Positions 43,490-52,550 of a stretch of DNA of 64,000 nt are shown in pieces. Source of the stretch: Phocoenobacter atlanticus. Its GTDB lineage: Bacteria > Pseudomonadota > Gammaproteobacteria > Enterobacterales > Pasteurellaceae. The stretch lies in the NCBI RefSeq assembly GCF_030764225.1, contig NZ_JASAXH010000004.1; one strand, 5' to 3'. The first letter of the stretch is position 1, and the number at the start of each line of letters is the position of its first letter. The notes under the pieces are model-generated. The model did not search any database, was not told the origin of the DNA, and saw only the letters and a list, made by a program, of their open reading frames with translations. A program made the translations under genes and the position numbers.

Positions 43490-44198
43490 ACAGTCACAAC
43501 CTTTAATTAGTCATCTCGTTGAATTACGTAGTCGTTTGTTACATGCACTTGCTTGTATTGGTATTGTTTTTGTTTTATTGGTATTTTGGGCAAATGATAT
43601 TTATTCATTGTTAGCAACACCTTTAACTGAACGTTTACCCTCTGGTGCAACAATGATTGCGACCAATGTAGCGACACCTTTTTTTACACCAATTAAATTA
43701 ACACTTGTGGTTGCTGTATTCTTATCTGTTCCTTATATTTTGTATCAAATATGGGCATTTGTGGCTCCCGCTCTTTATAAACATGAAAAACGTTTGGTTT
43801 ATCCATTACTTGTTTCTAGCACGTTACTGTTCTATGTTGGGGTTGCTTTTGCTTATTATGTGGTTTTTCCATTAGTATTTGGTTTTTTAACCAGTACCAC
43901 CCCAGAAGGGGTAACAATGGCAACGGATATTGCCAGTTATCTCGATTTTATTTTAACTATTTTTTTAGCTTTTGGTGTGTGTTTTGAAGTCCCTGTTGCT
44001 ATTATTCTATTGTGTTGGGCAGAGGTAACGACAGTAAAAGATTTAAAAGCAAAACGACCTTATATTATTGTGATTGCTTTTGTTATTGGAATGTTACTTA
44101 CACCTCCAGATATGTTTTCACAAACATTGTTGGCTATTCCAATGGTTCTATTATTTGAAGTTGGGTTGATTTTTTCTCAATTTTATGAGAAAAAATAA
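43479..44198 (+). CDS. tatC: Sec-independent translocase protein TatC
   Basis: Core receptor for twin-arginine signal peptides, with six membrane helices in 239 residues. SHLVELRSRLLHALACIG is the conserved N-terminal cap, and YQIWAFVAPALYKHEKR and FGVCFEVPV (conserved Glu of the binding site) follow. Last gene of tatABC; two paralogous envelope genes follow it, then hemB. Confidence 0.96.
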   Translation: MSVEQSQPLISHLVELRSRLLHALACIGIVFVLLVFWANDIYSLLATPLTERLPSGATMIATNVATPFFTPIKLTLVVAVFLSVPYILYQIWAFVAPALYKHEKRLVYPLLVSSTLLFYVGVAFAYYVVFPLVFGFLTSTTPEGVTMATDIASYLDFILTIFLAFGVCFEVPVAIILLCWAEVTTVKDLKAKRPYIIVIAFVIGMLLTPPDMFSQTLLAIPMVLLFEVGLIFSQFYEKK

Positions 44199-44250
44199 GC
44201 ATAAACATATATAATTGTAATCTATTACTATTTTAACTAAGGATCTAAAA

Positions 44251-45156
44251 ATGAAAAAACTCGTTTTTTTACTTACTAGCATAATCACTTTTTTACCCGT
44301 GTATGCTCAAGCTTCTATTTGTGATGTTATTATACATTCTAGTAAATCTCTTCAGACGACTAGAGATGAAGTACGTAAATATAAGAATTTTAATAATGTA
44401 ACGATTTTAAAAAGTAAACAGGGGTGGTTTTTAGTTTCTGTTGCAAATCTGAATAAACAAGCATCTGAGAAAATATTAAACAAATGGAAAGCACAAGGAA
44501 AAATTCCTGATGACAGTTATTGTTCTTCGGTAAGATATCCGTTATTTGAAAATTCTCCTTACAATAAAAAGACAACTAAAGCCAAGAACATCATTAAAAA
44601 AGAGAAAAAGCCAGCAATAAAACCAGAGAAAAACGTTGTTCAAAAAAATAATGATGTTAAGAATGAAAGCATTAAGAAACCTATGCCTCAAAAAGATGTA
44701 AATGTTACTAATGAAAAAGCAAAGAATGAAAATATTCAACAGCAAGCAGAAAAAATGGTAACAAGAGGTGATATAGATCCTCAGGCTAAATCAGTTATCT
44801 TTGAGTTTAAGAAAAAAATCACAAAATATCAGAAAAATAAATTGAATTTTGTTGATTCTTATAATAAAACTAATAATGCCTTAAATTTAACATTACAATC
44901 ACCAACACAAGATAATTTGTCACAATATGAAAAATTGTTACAGGATCTTTTTGTGACTAAAAAAGAGTTAATCGAATCCTATAATAATGTGGCGAATGAT
45001 TATAAAATACACAAAGATTATTTTAATAAAATTAAAGAGTTGGATAAATTACCTTCTTTCTTGAAAAGTGAACGAATGAATATTGAAACGACCTCAAACA
45101 AAATTTCAGAAATGAATAATAAGTTATGTCAAAGTGGAAGTTTTAATTGCAATTAA
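44251..45156 (+). CDS. Exported protein, paralogue A, unknown function
   Basis: A 301-residue protein I cannot name. It has a signal peptide (about 1-22, ends in YAQA). A compact domain with two cysteines (CDVIIHSSKSLQTTRDEV ... WFLVSVANLNKQ ... SYCSS, about 24-93) looks like a SPOR-like fold by pattern only. A Lys-rich linker (about 105-170) and a C-terminal helical region (YQKNKLNFVDSYNKTNNAL, then LTLQSPTQDNLSQYEKLLQD) end in CQSGSFNCN. It is paralogous to the next gene and both are envelope-directed. Confidence 0.75.
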   Translation: MKKLVFLLTSIITFLPVYAQASICDVIIHSSKSLQTTRDEVRKYKNFNNVTILKSKQGWFLVSVANLNKQASEKILNKWKAQGKIPDDSYCSSVRYPLFENSPYNKKTTKAKNIIKKEKKPAIKPEKNVVQKNNDVKNESIKKPMPQKDVNVTNEKAKNENIQQQAEKMVTRGDIDPQAKSVIFEFKKKITKYQKNKLNFVDSYNKTNNALNLTLQSPTQDNLSQYEKLLQDLFVTKKELIESYNNVANDYKIHKDYFNKIKELDKLPSFLKSERMNIETTSNKISEMNNKLCQSGSFNCN

Positions 45157-45273
45157 TTATAGTTATTGTGCAAATTTGTTATTCATTGTTCAAGATAAGA
45201 TCGTATTTTTTTAAAAAGATGATCTAATAACCTATTAAATTATTAATAGATATTTAAAGTTAAGGATACAAAT

Positions 45274-46410
45274 ATGAAAAAGTTAGTTATTTTACTTGTT
45301 GGCATTATCTCTTTGTTGCCTAGTTATATTCAAGCTAGGACTTGTAATATAATTGTCCATTCTAGTACATCTCTTAAAATGGCAAAAGGAGTAATGTTAG
45401 TCGCTCAGAAATATAAACATTTTGATAATGTCACTATTTTAAAAAATAACGGGAACTATCTCGTTTCTGTTGCAGATGTTAATAAAGCATTATCTGAGAG
45501 AATATTAGAAGAATGGAAAGAGGAGAAAATAATTCCTAAGAATAGTTTCTGCTTAACAAAAAAATATACAAGGGTTCACAGTAAAGCAACAAAGAAAGTG
45601 ACACCCGTAACGAAAGTTGAGAGAAAACAGTCTAGCACTGCTAAGGGTAAAGTTTGTAATGTTATTATCCATACTAGTAAGTCTCTTCAAACAACGAGAA
45701 AAGAAATTCTTAAATATAAACATTTTAAAAATGCTTCTATTTTAAAGAATAAGGAATGGTATTTTGTTTCTGTTGCAAAAATTAACAAACAACAATCAAA
45801 TAAAATTTTAAAACAATGGAAAGCTCAAAGAAAAATTCCACAGGATAGTTTCTGCTCTACGAGAAGATATAGAACGGTTAATCTTAAAAGTGGTAATAAT
45901 ACGGTTCTAAAAGCAAGTAAAACAGCGAAAAAACTAAATAAAGAAATGAAAGTGACTTCAAAAGTAAAATTAAAACAGGTTAAGCCTCAAAAAACTATGC
46001 CTAAGAAGTTAAAAAATAGTACTCAACCACTTAATCCACAAAAGGCGTTGGTATTAGACTTTAATAAAAAAATAAAAATATATCAGAATAATAAATTGAA
46101 GCTTATTGATTCTTATAACAAAACCAATAATGCGTTGAAATTGACATTACAATCACCAACACAAGATAATTTGTTAAAATATAAAAAATTACTACAAGGT
46201 CTTTTGGTAACTAAAAAAGTGTTGGTTGAATCATATAATAATGTGGCGAATGATTATAGAAAGAATAGAGATTACTTTAATAAAATCAAAGGGGTAGATA
46301 AATTACCATCTTTTCTAAAAAATGAAAAAATGAATATTGAAATGATCTCAAATAAAATTTTAGAAATGAAGGGTAAGTTGTGTCAAAATAAAAGTTTTAA
46401 CTGTAACTAA
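45274..46410 (+). CDS. Exported protein, paralogue B with duplicated N-domain
   Basis: A 378-residue paralogue of the preceding gene. After a signal peptide (about 1-21, ends in YIQA) the cysteine-bearing N-domain occurs twice (about 24-95 and 127-197: CNIIVHSSTSLK and CNVIIHTSKSLQTT). A Lys-rich linker and the same C-terminal helical domain follow (LTLQSPTQDNLLKYKKLLQG), ending CQNKSFNCN. The second N-domain is closer to the one in paralogue A than to its own first copy. AAGGATACAAAT precedes the ATG. The function is unknown; a cell-wall or division role is conceivable if the fold is SPOR-like. Confidence 0.75.
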   Translation: MKKLVILLVGIISLLPSYIQARTCNIIVHSSTSLKMAKGVMLVAQKYKHFDNVTILKNNGNYLVSVADVNKALSERILEEWKEEKIIPKNSFCLTKKYTRVHSKATKKVTPVTKVERKQSSTAKGKVCNVIIHTSKSLQTTRKEILKYKHFKNASILKNKEWYFVSVAKINKQQSNKILKQWKAQRKIPQDSFCSTRRYRTVNLKSGNNTVLKASKTAKKLNKEMKVTSKVKLKQVKPQKTMPKKLKNSTQPLNPQKALVLDFNKKIKIYQNNKLKLIDSYNKTNNALKLTLQSPTQDNLLKYKKLLQGLLVTKKVLVESYNNVANDYRKNRDYFNKIKGVDKLPSFLKNEKMNIEMISNKILEMKGKLCQNKSFNCN

Positions 46411-46421
46411 CTATAATCATT

Positions 46422-47438
46422 ATGCATATTTGTTATTCATCTTTTCCAAATCGTCGCTTACGCCGTTTGCGTAAGCACGATTTTAGTCGTCGTCTGGTGG
46501 CAGAAAATCAACTAACAGTGAATGATTTGATTTATCCTGTATTTGTGATTGAAGGAGAAAATCAGCGAGTATCTGTACCTTCAATGCCAAATATAGAACG
46601 ATTAACTATTGATCAACTATTAATTGAAGCAAAGTTACTTGTAAAATATGGTGTACCTGCCATCGCATTGTTTCCAGTAGTAGAACAAGACAAAAAATCA
46701 TTAATGGCAGAAGAGGCTTATAACCCTGATGGGTTAGTACAACGCACTGTTCGAGCATTAAAGCAGGCATATCCAGAATTAGGCATCATAACAGATGTTG
46801 CATTAGATCCTTTTACCACTCACGGTCAAGATGGAATTATTGATGATAGTGGCTATGTTTTAAATGATGTCACCAAAGATATTTTAGTGAAACAAGCTCT
46901 TTCTCATGCACAAGCTGGAGCAGATATTGTGGCTCCTAGTGATATGATGGACGGACGTATTGGCGCTATACGCCAAGAACTCGAACAGCACGGCTTTATT
47001 AATACACAAATAATGGCTTATTCTGCTAAGTATGCCTCAAATTACTATGGACCTTTCCGAGATGCGGTGGGTTCATCAAGTAATTTGAAAGGTGGTGATA
47101 AAAAGACCTATCAGCTTGATCCTGCTAATGGAAATGAAGGGTTACACGAAGTTGCTCTTGATATTCAAGAAGGGGCTGATATGGTAATGGTTAAACCGGG
47201 AATGCCTTATTTAGATATGGTATGGCGTGTTAAAGAGCAGTTTGGTGTGCCTACTTTTGCTTATCAAGTTTCTGGTGAGTATGCAATGCATCTGGCTGCC
47301 ATTCAAAATGGTTGGCTTAAAGAAAAAGAGTGTATAATGGAATCACTACTTTGTTTTAAACGAGCAGGTGCGGATGGAATTTTAACCTATTTTGCGAAAC
47401 AAGTTGCACAATGGTTATATGAAGATCAATACCGCTAA
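46422..47438 (+). CDS. hemB: Delta-aminolevulinic acid dehydratase
   Basis: Condenses two ALA to porphobilinogen in heme synthesis. The N-terminus FPNRRLRRLRKHDFSRRLVA is usual. VAPSDMMDGR, MAYSAKYASNYYGPFRDA (Schiff-base Lys) and MVMVKPGMPYLD (second active Lys) identify it. It is 338 residues. The start has no clear SD and no nearby alternative. It ends before an inverted uptake-signal pair. Confidence 0.97.
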   Translation: MHICYSSFPNRRLRRLRKHDFSRRLVAENQLTVNDLIYPVFVIEGENQRVSVPSMPNIERLTIDQLLIEAKLLVKYGVPAIALFPVVEQDKKSLMAEEAYNPDGLVQRTVRALKQAYPELGIITDVALDPFTTHGQDGIIDDSGYVLNDVTKDILVKQALSHAQAGADIVAPSDMMDGRIGAIRQELEQHGFINTQIMAYSAKYASNYYGPFRDAVGSSSNLKGGDKKTYQLDPANGNEGLHEVALDIQEGADMVMVKPGMPYLDMVWRVKEQFGVPTFAYQVSGEYAMHLAAIQNGWLKEKECIMESLLCFKRAGADGILTYFAKQVAQWLYEDQYR

Positions 47439-47456
47439 ATAAAATAATTTGAATTT

Positions 47457-47488
47457 AAGCGGTCACATTTGTAAAAAAATTTGCAAAA
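47457..47488. terminator. Inverted uptake-signal pair acting as hemB terminator
   Basis: AAGCGGTCAC (47457-47466) and GTGACCGCTT (47479-47488) form a 10-bp stem with a 12-nt loop, followed by GTTTATTTTCT. This is the tightest example in the window and looks like a genuine intrinsic terminator. Confidence 0.75.
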
Positions 47489-47525
47489 GTGACCGCTTGT
47501 TTATTTTCTACAAAAGGCTATTTTT

Positions 47526-48458
47526 ATGCAAAAACCTCTCGCTATTTTTTTAATGGGTCCTACCGCTTCAGGAAAAACAGATCTTGCTATCCAATTAAGA
47601 AAAAATTTACCCATTGAAGTTATCAGCGTTGATTCAGCCTTAATTTATAAAGGTATGGATATTGGCACAGCTAAGCCAACTAAACAAGAGTTGGCTCAGG
47701 CACCACATCGTTTAATTGATATTATCGATCCTGCAGAATCCTATTCTGTTGCAAATTTCTGTGAAGATGCACGACAAGAAATGGCTGAAATTACGATAGC
47801 AGGGAAAATTCCTCTTTTAGTTGGAGGTACAATGCTGTATTACAAAGGCTTGGTAGAAGGGCTTTCACCCTTACCTTCTTCGCAACCAGAAATAAGGGAA
47901 AGAATTCAAGCTAAAGCGGAAAAAATAGGCTGGGTAGAATTACATAAAGAGTTATTAAGTATTGACCCTGTTGCAGGACAACGTATTAATGAAAATGATA
48001 ACCAACGAATTGGACGAGCCTTAGAGGTCTTTTATATTTCAGGTAAAACAATGACAGAGTTAATCGCTCAAAAAGGAGAGGTATTACCCTATGATGTTTT
48101 GCAATTTGCAATCTCTCCTCAAGATCGAGCTATATTACATCAACGAATAGAACAGCGTTTTCATAAAATGATAGATCTTGGTTTTAAACAAGAGGTTGAG
48201 CGGTTATTTGAACGTAAAGATTTACATATTGATTTGCCTTCAATCCGTTGTGTCGGTTATCGCCAAATGTGGGAGCACTTACAAGGTGATATTTCTCTTG
48301 ATGACGCAATTTTTAAAGGTATCTGTGCCACAAGACAGCTTGCTAAACGTCAAATAACTTGGTTGCGAGGATGGAAAAGTGAGATAGAATGGTTGGATAG
48401 TCTAGAACTAGATAATTCTTATATTAAAATGAAAAAGATCATTGAGTTAAAATTATAA
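47526..48458 (+). CDS. miaA: tRNA dimethylallyltransferase
   Basis: Adds dimethylallyl to A37 of UNN-reading tRNAs. The P-loop GPTASGKTDLAIQL (about 11-24), the VDSALIYKGMDIGTAKP motif, APHRLIDI and GGTMLYYKGL are standard. It is 310 residues. hfq follows by about 90 bp, the classic miaA-hfq order; a TATAAT near 48465 may give hfq its own promoter. Confidence 0.97.
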   Translation: MQKPLAIFLMGPTASGKTDLAIQLRKNLPIEVISVDSALIYKGMDIGTAKPTKQELAQAPHRLIDIIDPAESYSVANFCEDARQEMAEITIAGKIPLLVGGTMLYYKGLVEGLSPLPSSQPEIRERIQAKAEKIGWVELHKELLSIDPVAGQRINENDNQRIGRALEVFYISGKTMTELIAQKGEVLPYDVLQFAISPQDRAILHQRIEQRFHKMIDLGFKQEVERLFERKDLHIDLPSIRCVGYRQMWEHLQGDISLDDAIFKGICATRQLAKRQITWLRGWKSEIEWLDSLELDNSYIKMKKIIELKL

Positions 48459-48549
48459 AAGGGTATAATTTTATCGATTGATTGTATTTTTATTACTTTT
48501 AATCGTACTATTCTTTCGTATAAAACAATAATTAAAAGGAACGATTGTT

Positions 48550-48840
48550 ATGGCAAAAGGTCAATCTTTACAAGATCCATATTTAAATTCACTACGCCGT
48601 GAAAGGATTCCTGTTTCTATTTATCTCGTTAATGGAATTAAGTTACAAGGTCAAATTGAATCATTTGATCAGTTTGTTATTTTATTAAAAAATACAGTGA
48701 GTCAAATGGTATATAAGCATGCTATTTCGACTATTGTTCCTGCACGAGCAATATCTCATAATAACAATAATCATCCACAAGCTACCCCTCAATCTTGTAA
48801 TCAAGCAGAGTCTCAAGTTGAAAGTGTCGGTACAGAGTAG
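48550..48840 (+). CDS. hfq: RNA chaperone Hfq
   Basis: Hexameric Sm-like protein pairing small RNAs with mRNAs. It is 96 residues: the Sm1 core QDPYLNSLRRERIPVSIYLV and NGIKLQGQIESFDQFVILLK, and the Sm2 motif YKHAIST, then a short Asn/Gln-rich tail. AAGGA lies about 9 nt before the ATG. Confidence 0.98.
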   Translation: MAKGQSLQDPYLNSLRRERIPVSIYLVNGIKLQGQIESFDQFVILLKNTVSQMVYKHAISTIVPARAISHNNNNHPQATPQSCNQAESQVESVGTE

Positions 48841-48862
48841 TTTTAAGGCTGAAATTTCTTAT

Positions 48863-48900
48863 AAAAACCAAGTGAAAACTAAATTCGTTTGGTTTTTTTT
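48863..48900. terminator. Terminator between convergent hfq and cpdA
   Basis: AAAAACCAA (48863-48871) pairs with TTGGTTTTT (48889-48897), followed by further T residues. It serves hfq on the plus strand. Confidence 0.75.
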
Positions 48901-48917
48901 CGTTTATTCAAAAGGAT

Positions 48918-49754
48918 CTAGTACCCTTCTGCGCTAAAATCAGGTAAGAATTCATTTGTTGCAAGACGTTTAACCTCTGTATTTATTGAACCATCTGGAT
49001 GTAAAACTATTTCTCGCCAACCTTGTGGAATTAAGTCTAAAGTAAAATTATTGCTATTGGGTTTGAATTGAATACAAGTTGAAGGCGTAGATAAAATACG
49101 TATACCTTTCCATATTTGATCCATTTCTTGATGAATATGTCCGTGAATAATGGCTTTGATATTGTGATAAGGTTTTATTATTTGGGCAAAATCGTGGACA
49201 TTGCGTAAACTGTGTTGATCTAACCAAGCAGAATAAGTCGGTAAGATATTATGATGTAATGCGATCAAAGTATAACGCTCTTTGTTTTGCTCTAATTTTG
49301 TGTGTAACCAATCTAATTGGTGTGAACTTAATTTGCCGTATGGTACACCAAATACTTGGCTATCTAGCATTAAAATCTGCCATTTATCTCCAATTAAAAT
49401 TTGTTTTTGTGGGTTAATTTGTGAATACTGTTGTAATGGTTTTTCCATTTGAGCTTGATCGTGATTACCTGGTAACCAAAAAATAGGTTTCTCTAGTGGT
49501 TCTACCATTTTTGCAAAGCAGTGATAACCTTGTTCATTATGATCTTGTACTAAATCTCCAGTTGCTAACACAAGCTCAAACTGAAACGGGTTATCTAAAA
49601 TAGCATCCAGCACAGCTTGAAAACTGTTAGTTGTATTCATTCCTAACAATTGTTCATTTTTTTTCGAAAACAAATGCGTATCCGTAATTTGTAAAATACG
49701 GATACTTTCATTTTTTTGAAGTGGTTGATAAAAATAATCCATTACTGATTTCAT
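48918..49754 (-). CDS. cpdA: 3',5'-cyclic-AMP phosphodiesterase
   Basis: Calcineurin-like metallophosphoesterase that hydrolyses cAMP and thus tunes CRP activity, which matters for competence in this family. Metal-binding motifs are ITDTHLF, GDLVQDH, GNHDQ and HGHIH. It is 278 residues. It lies 80 bp downstream of nudF, the usual partner, on the same strand. Confidence 0.94.
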   Translation of the reverse strand: MKSVMDYFYQPLQKNESIRILQITDTHLFSKKNEQLLGMNTTNSFQAVLDAILDNPFQFELVLATGDLVQDHNEQGYHCFAKMVEPLEKPIFWLPGNHDQAQMEKPLQQYSQINPQKQILIGDKWQILMLDSQVFGVPYGKLSSHQLDWLHTKLEQNKERYTLIALHHNILPTYSAWLDQHSLRNVHDFAQIIKPYHNIKAIIHGHIHQEMDQIWKGIRILSTPSTCIQFKPNSNNFTLDLIPQGWREIVLHPDGSINTEVKRLATNEFLPDFSAEGY

Positions 49755-49834
49755 TAAAAATAAAGTGTAACTACTTTACCTATTTTATAAAAAAAATCAG
49801 CAAGAAATGTTTAAATTTGTGAACTAAATCTTAT

Positions 49835-50449
49835 TTATTTTTTAAATTTGTGATAATTTAACTGTAACCACTGCAATCCTAGAACAGCAATTACATTATC
49901 GATCTTGCCTTCTTCTATCCATTGATAAGCTATTTCACGCGAGACAATATGCACCAAAATATCTTCATTTTCTTCTTCTAAGCCATAGATTCCACCGACA
50001 TTAGTTGTATCTACTAATCCTAAATAAATATGTAATTTTTCTGCCATTCCCCCTGGGCTATCCCAAACCGTTAAGGCGTGTTGAATGTTTTCTACTGTTA
50101 AGCCAGCTTCTTCCTTACTTTCACGGATAGCGACTTCTTCAGGGCTTTCATCGGTATCTATCATTCCTGCGATCAATTCTAATAACCACGGTGATTTTTT
50201 ACTTTCAGGTTCATAAGCACCAATTCTAACTTGTTCAATTAAGACCACATTATCTTTAACGGGATCATAAGCAATTAAAGCAGAGGCTGCACCTTTCATT
50301 AAAAGTTCTCGACACACTTCACCACTCATTCCACCTGCATAAAGTTTATGGCGAAAGAACACTTTTTTGAGTTCAAAATGCCCTTTATAAACAGTTTCTT
50401 CACGTAAGATTTCAATATCTTTTTGATTAAATTGTAAAACTTTACTCAT
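49835..50449 (-). CDS. nudF: ADP-ribose pyrophosphatase
   Basis: Nudix enzyme splitting ADP-ribose to AMP and ribose 5-phosphate. The Nudix box is AGMIDTDESPEEVAIRESKE followed by EAGL (about 96-119), and SPGGMAEKLHIYLG downstream is typical of the NudF branch. It is 204 residues. Its ATG overlaps the upstream phosphopantetheinyl transferase stop by 1 nt. Confidence 0.95.
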   Translation of the reverse strand: MSKVLQFNQKDIEILREETVYKGHFELKKVFFRHKLYAGGMSGEVCRELLMKGAASALIAYDPVKDNVVLIEQVRIGAYEPESKKSPWLLELIAGMIDTDESPEEVAIRESKEEAGLTVENIQHALTVWDSPGGMAEKLHIYLGLVDTTNVGGIYGLEEENEDILVHIVSREIAYQWIEEGKIDNVIAVLGLQWLQLNYHKFKK

Positions 50450-51150
50450 TATTTCTCCTTATTAACTTGATATACAAGCGGTAATATTTTTTCTATTTTT
50501 TGCAAATTTCCTTGATGATATTGTGAGATTTCAGGCACAGCTGAACCTTCAAAAAAATAGCACAAATAAAAAGGTAACTGGTTGAAAAAGTGTAATCTTC
50601 CTGTGGGACAATATTTACACTCAATAGTTTTCTGAGTAGGCGAATGACTGACCTCTCGTAATTTAACAATGCCCACGCCTTGTGATTTCAAGATTGCTTC
50701 TCGTAAGCACCAGCTGAGATAAAAATGCTCAACTAACTTATCAGGATCTTTTAATAAATAGTCTTTTTCTAATTCACTCGCATAATAGTCTAACAAGGCT
50801 TTATAGCGACGTGTTTTTTTTGGGGCTTCAATATCAATGCCAACCCTTTTTTTTGATTTGGCATAACTAAAAATAACAGCGACCCAATCCCCTGAGTGAC
50901 TAATATTAAAATCAATACGTTCATCTGTCACAAAAGGACGACCTGTTGATGTTTTTTGAATATTATTCAGCAAATTGAGATCTAATTGATCTTTTTCAAA
51001 GAGTTGTGTCAAAAGAAAACGTGCTGTTTGGCGACTTTTCCATTTTTGAATTTGACGAGAATTAAGATTTGAACTAACCGCTGGAACATTACTTCCCCAT
51101 AAATATTCATCATTACGAGCAAAGACAATTTCCAAGCGGTCAGATTTCAT
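50449..51150 (-). CDS. 4'-phosphopantetheinyl transferase
   Basis: Sfp/AcpT-type enzyme transferring phosphopantetheine from CoA to a carrier protein. NISHSGDWVAV, RVGIDIEAPKK (metal-binding Asp and Glu) and LSWCLREAILKSQGVG (about 160) define the family. It is 233 residues. No polyketide or peptide synthetase gene is near, so the acceptor is unknown; it may act on AcpP or a cryptic carrier. It overlaps nudF by 1 nt and carries an uptake-signal core near its start. Confidence 0.9.
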   Translation of the reverse strand: MKSDRLEIVFARNDEYLWGSNVPAVSSNLNSRQIQKWKSRQTARFLLTQLFEKDQLDLNLLNNIQKTSTGRPFVTDERIDFNISHSGDWVAVIFSYAKSKKRVGIDIEAPKKTRRYKALLDYYASELEKDYLLKDPDKLVEHFYLSWCLREAILKSQGVGIVKLREVSHSPTQKTIECKYCPTGRLHFFNQLPFYLCYFFEGSAVPEISQYHQGNLQKIEKILPLVYQVNKEK

Positions 51151-51167
51151 TGAGTTTTTACCTATTT

Positions 51168-52541
51168 TTACAAGAAAGTCGCACTTAATTGGAATAGTTT
51201 TTCAATATCTTCCACTTGACGTTGATCATTTAAGAATAAAATTAAATGATCTTCTGCCTCAATTTTTATCGATTTATGAGCAATCAATACTTCATCATTA
51301 CGCACAATCGCCCCAACCACTGCCCCTGATGGTAATTTCAGCTCTTTAATTTCTTTGCCAACCACTTTTGAGGTTTCTTCATCACCATGAGCAATAATTT
51401 CTAAACCCTCAACCATTCCTTGATTAAGTGAGGCGACTTTCACTATGTCACCTCGTCTTACATGAGTGAGCAAGGTTGAAATGGTGGTTTGCTGTGGCGA
51501 GATCACCAAATCAATTGCACCACCTTGAATTAAGTCTAAATACACATTGCGTTGCACGAGTACAAGGGTTTTCTTCGCCCCCATTCGTTTTGCCAACAAT
51601 GCTGACATAATATTGGTTTCATCGTCTTCTGTTAAGGCTAGGAAAAGATCAATATTTTCAATATGTTCTTCAAATAAAAGTTCACGATCGGAGGCTTTAC
51701 CATTTAATACCAATGTTTTTGATAATTTTTCAGCAAGCAATTCCGCTTTTTCAGGATTCTCTTCAATCAGTTTTACACTACATTGATTTTCTAGGGAATT
51801 GGCGAGCTTGGTCGCAATATCACCTCCCCCCACAATCATAATACGCTTTGGTTGTTTTTCGAGGCGTTGTAGTTCACTCATTATTGCTTTTATATGCACT
51901 TTTTCACACATAAAGAAAACGTCATCATCCGCTTCAATAATCGTGGTTGCTTGTGGCACAATGGTTCGTCCTTGACGAATAATAGAAACAATACGTGCCT
52001 CAATATGAGGTAAATGCTCTTTTAGTGCAGAAATTGGATAACCAACCAAAGGACCACCATAATAGGCTTTAATACTGACTAGTGACACTTTATTATCCGC
52101 AAAATGAGCGATTTGTAATGCCCCAGAATAATCAATTAGTTGGAAAATTTGCTCGGTAATCAATAATTCTGGTGCGATAATATGATCGATAGGTAATACT
52201 TTGTTACTAAATAAAATATCACGTTCACGCACATAATCAGGATTACGAATACGAGCCAGCTTAGTCGGAATTTTAAATAGCGTATAAGCAATTTGGCACG
52301 CAATCATATTGGTATCATCACTATTCGTCACCGCCACCAACAAATCCGCATCGCTTGCCCCAGCTTCTCGTAAAATACGAGGTGACGCACCGTTGCCTTG
52401 AATAACCTGCAAATCGTGTTTAGCTTGTAAGCCTGCTAACATCGTTTCATCATCGTCAATAATGGTAATTTCATTATCTCTTACAAGGTTCTCCGCAAGG
52501 CTTGAACCCACTTGTCCTGCACCTAAAATTATAATTTTCAT
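51168..52541 (-). CDS. trkA: Trk potassium uptake protein TrkA
   Basis: Peripheral NAD-binding regulator of TrkH/TrkG. Two RCK halves are visible, each with a Rossmann loop (GAGQVGSSLAENL at 7-19, and VGGGDIATKLANSL at about 238-251) and a TrkA-C domain. It is 457 residues. It lies 9 bp downstream of rsmB, the conserved rsmB-trkA order; fmt and def, usually before rsmB, are not here. Confidence 0.96.
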   Translation of the reverse strand: MKIIILGAGQVGSSLAENLVRDNEITIIDDDETMLAGLQAKHDLQVIQGNGASPRILREAGASDADLLVAVTNSDDTNMIACQIAYTLFKIPTKLARIRNPDYVRERDILFSNKVLPIDHIIAPELLITEQIFQLIDYSGALQIAHFADNKVSLVSIKAYYGGPLVGYPISALKEHLPHIEARIVSIIRQGRTIVPQATTIIEADDDVFFMCEKVHIKAIMSELQRLEKQPKRIMIVGGGDIATKLANSLENQCSVKLIEENPEKAELLAEKLSKTLVLNGKASDRELLFEEHIENIDLFLALTEDDETNIMSALLAKRMGAKKTLVLVQRNVYLDLIQGGAIDLVISPQQTTISTLLTHVRRGDIVKVASLNQGMVEGLEIIAHGDEETSKVVGKEIKELKLPSGAVVGAIVRNDEVLIAHKSIKIEAEDHLILFLNDQRQVEDIEKLFQLSATFL

Positions 52542-52550
52542 AATAACTCT

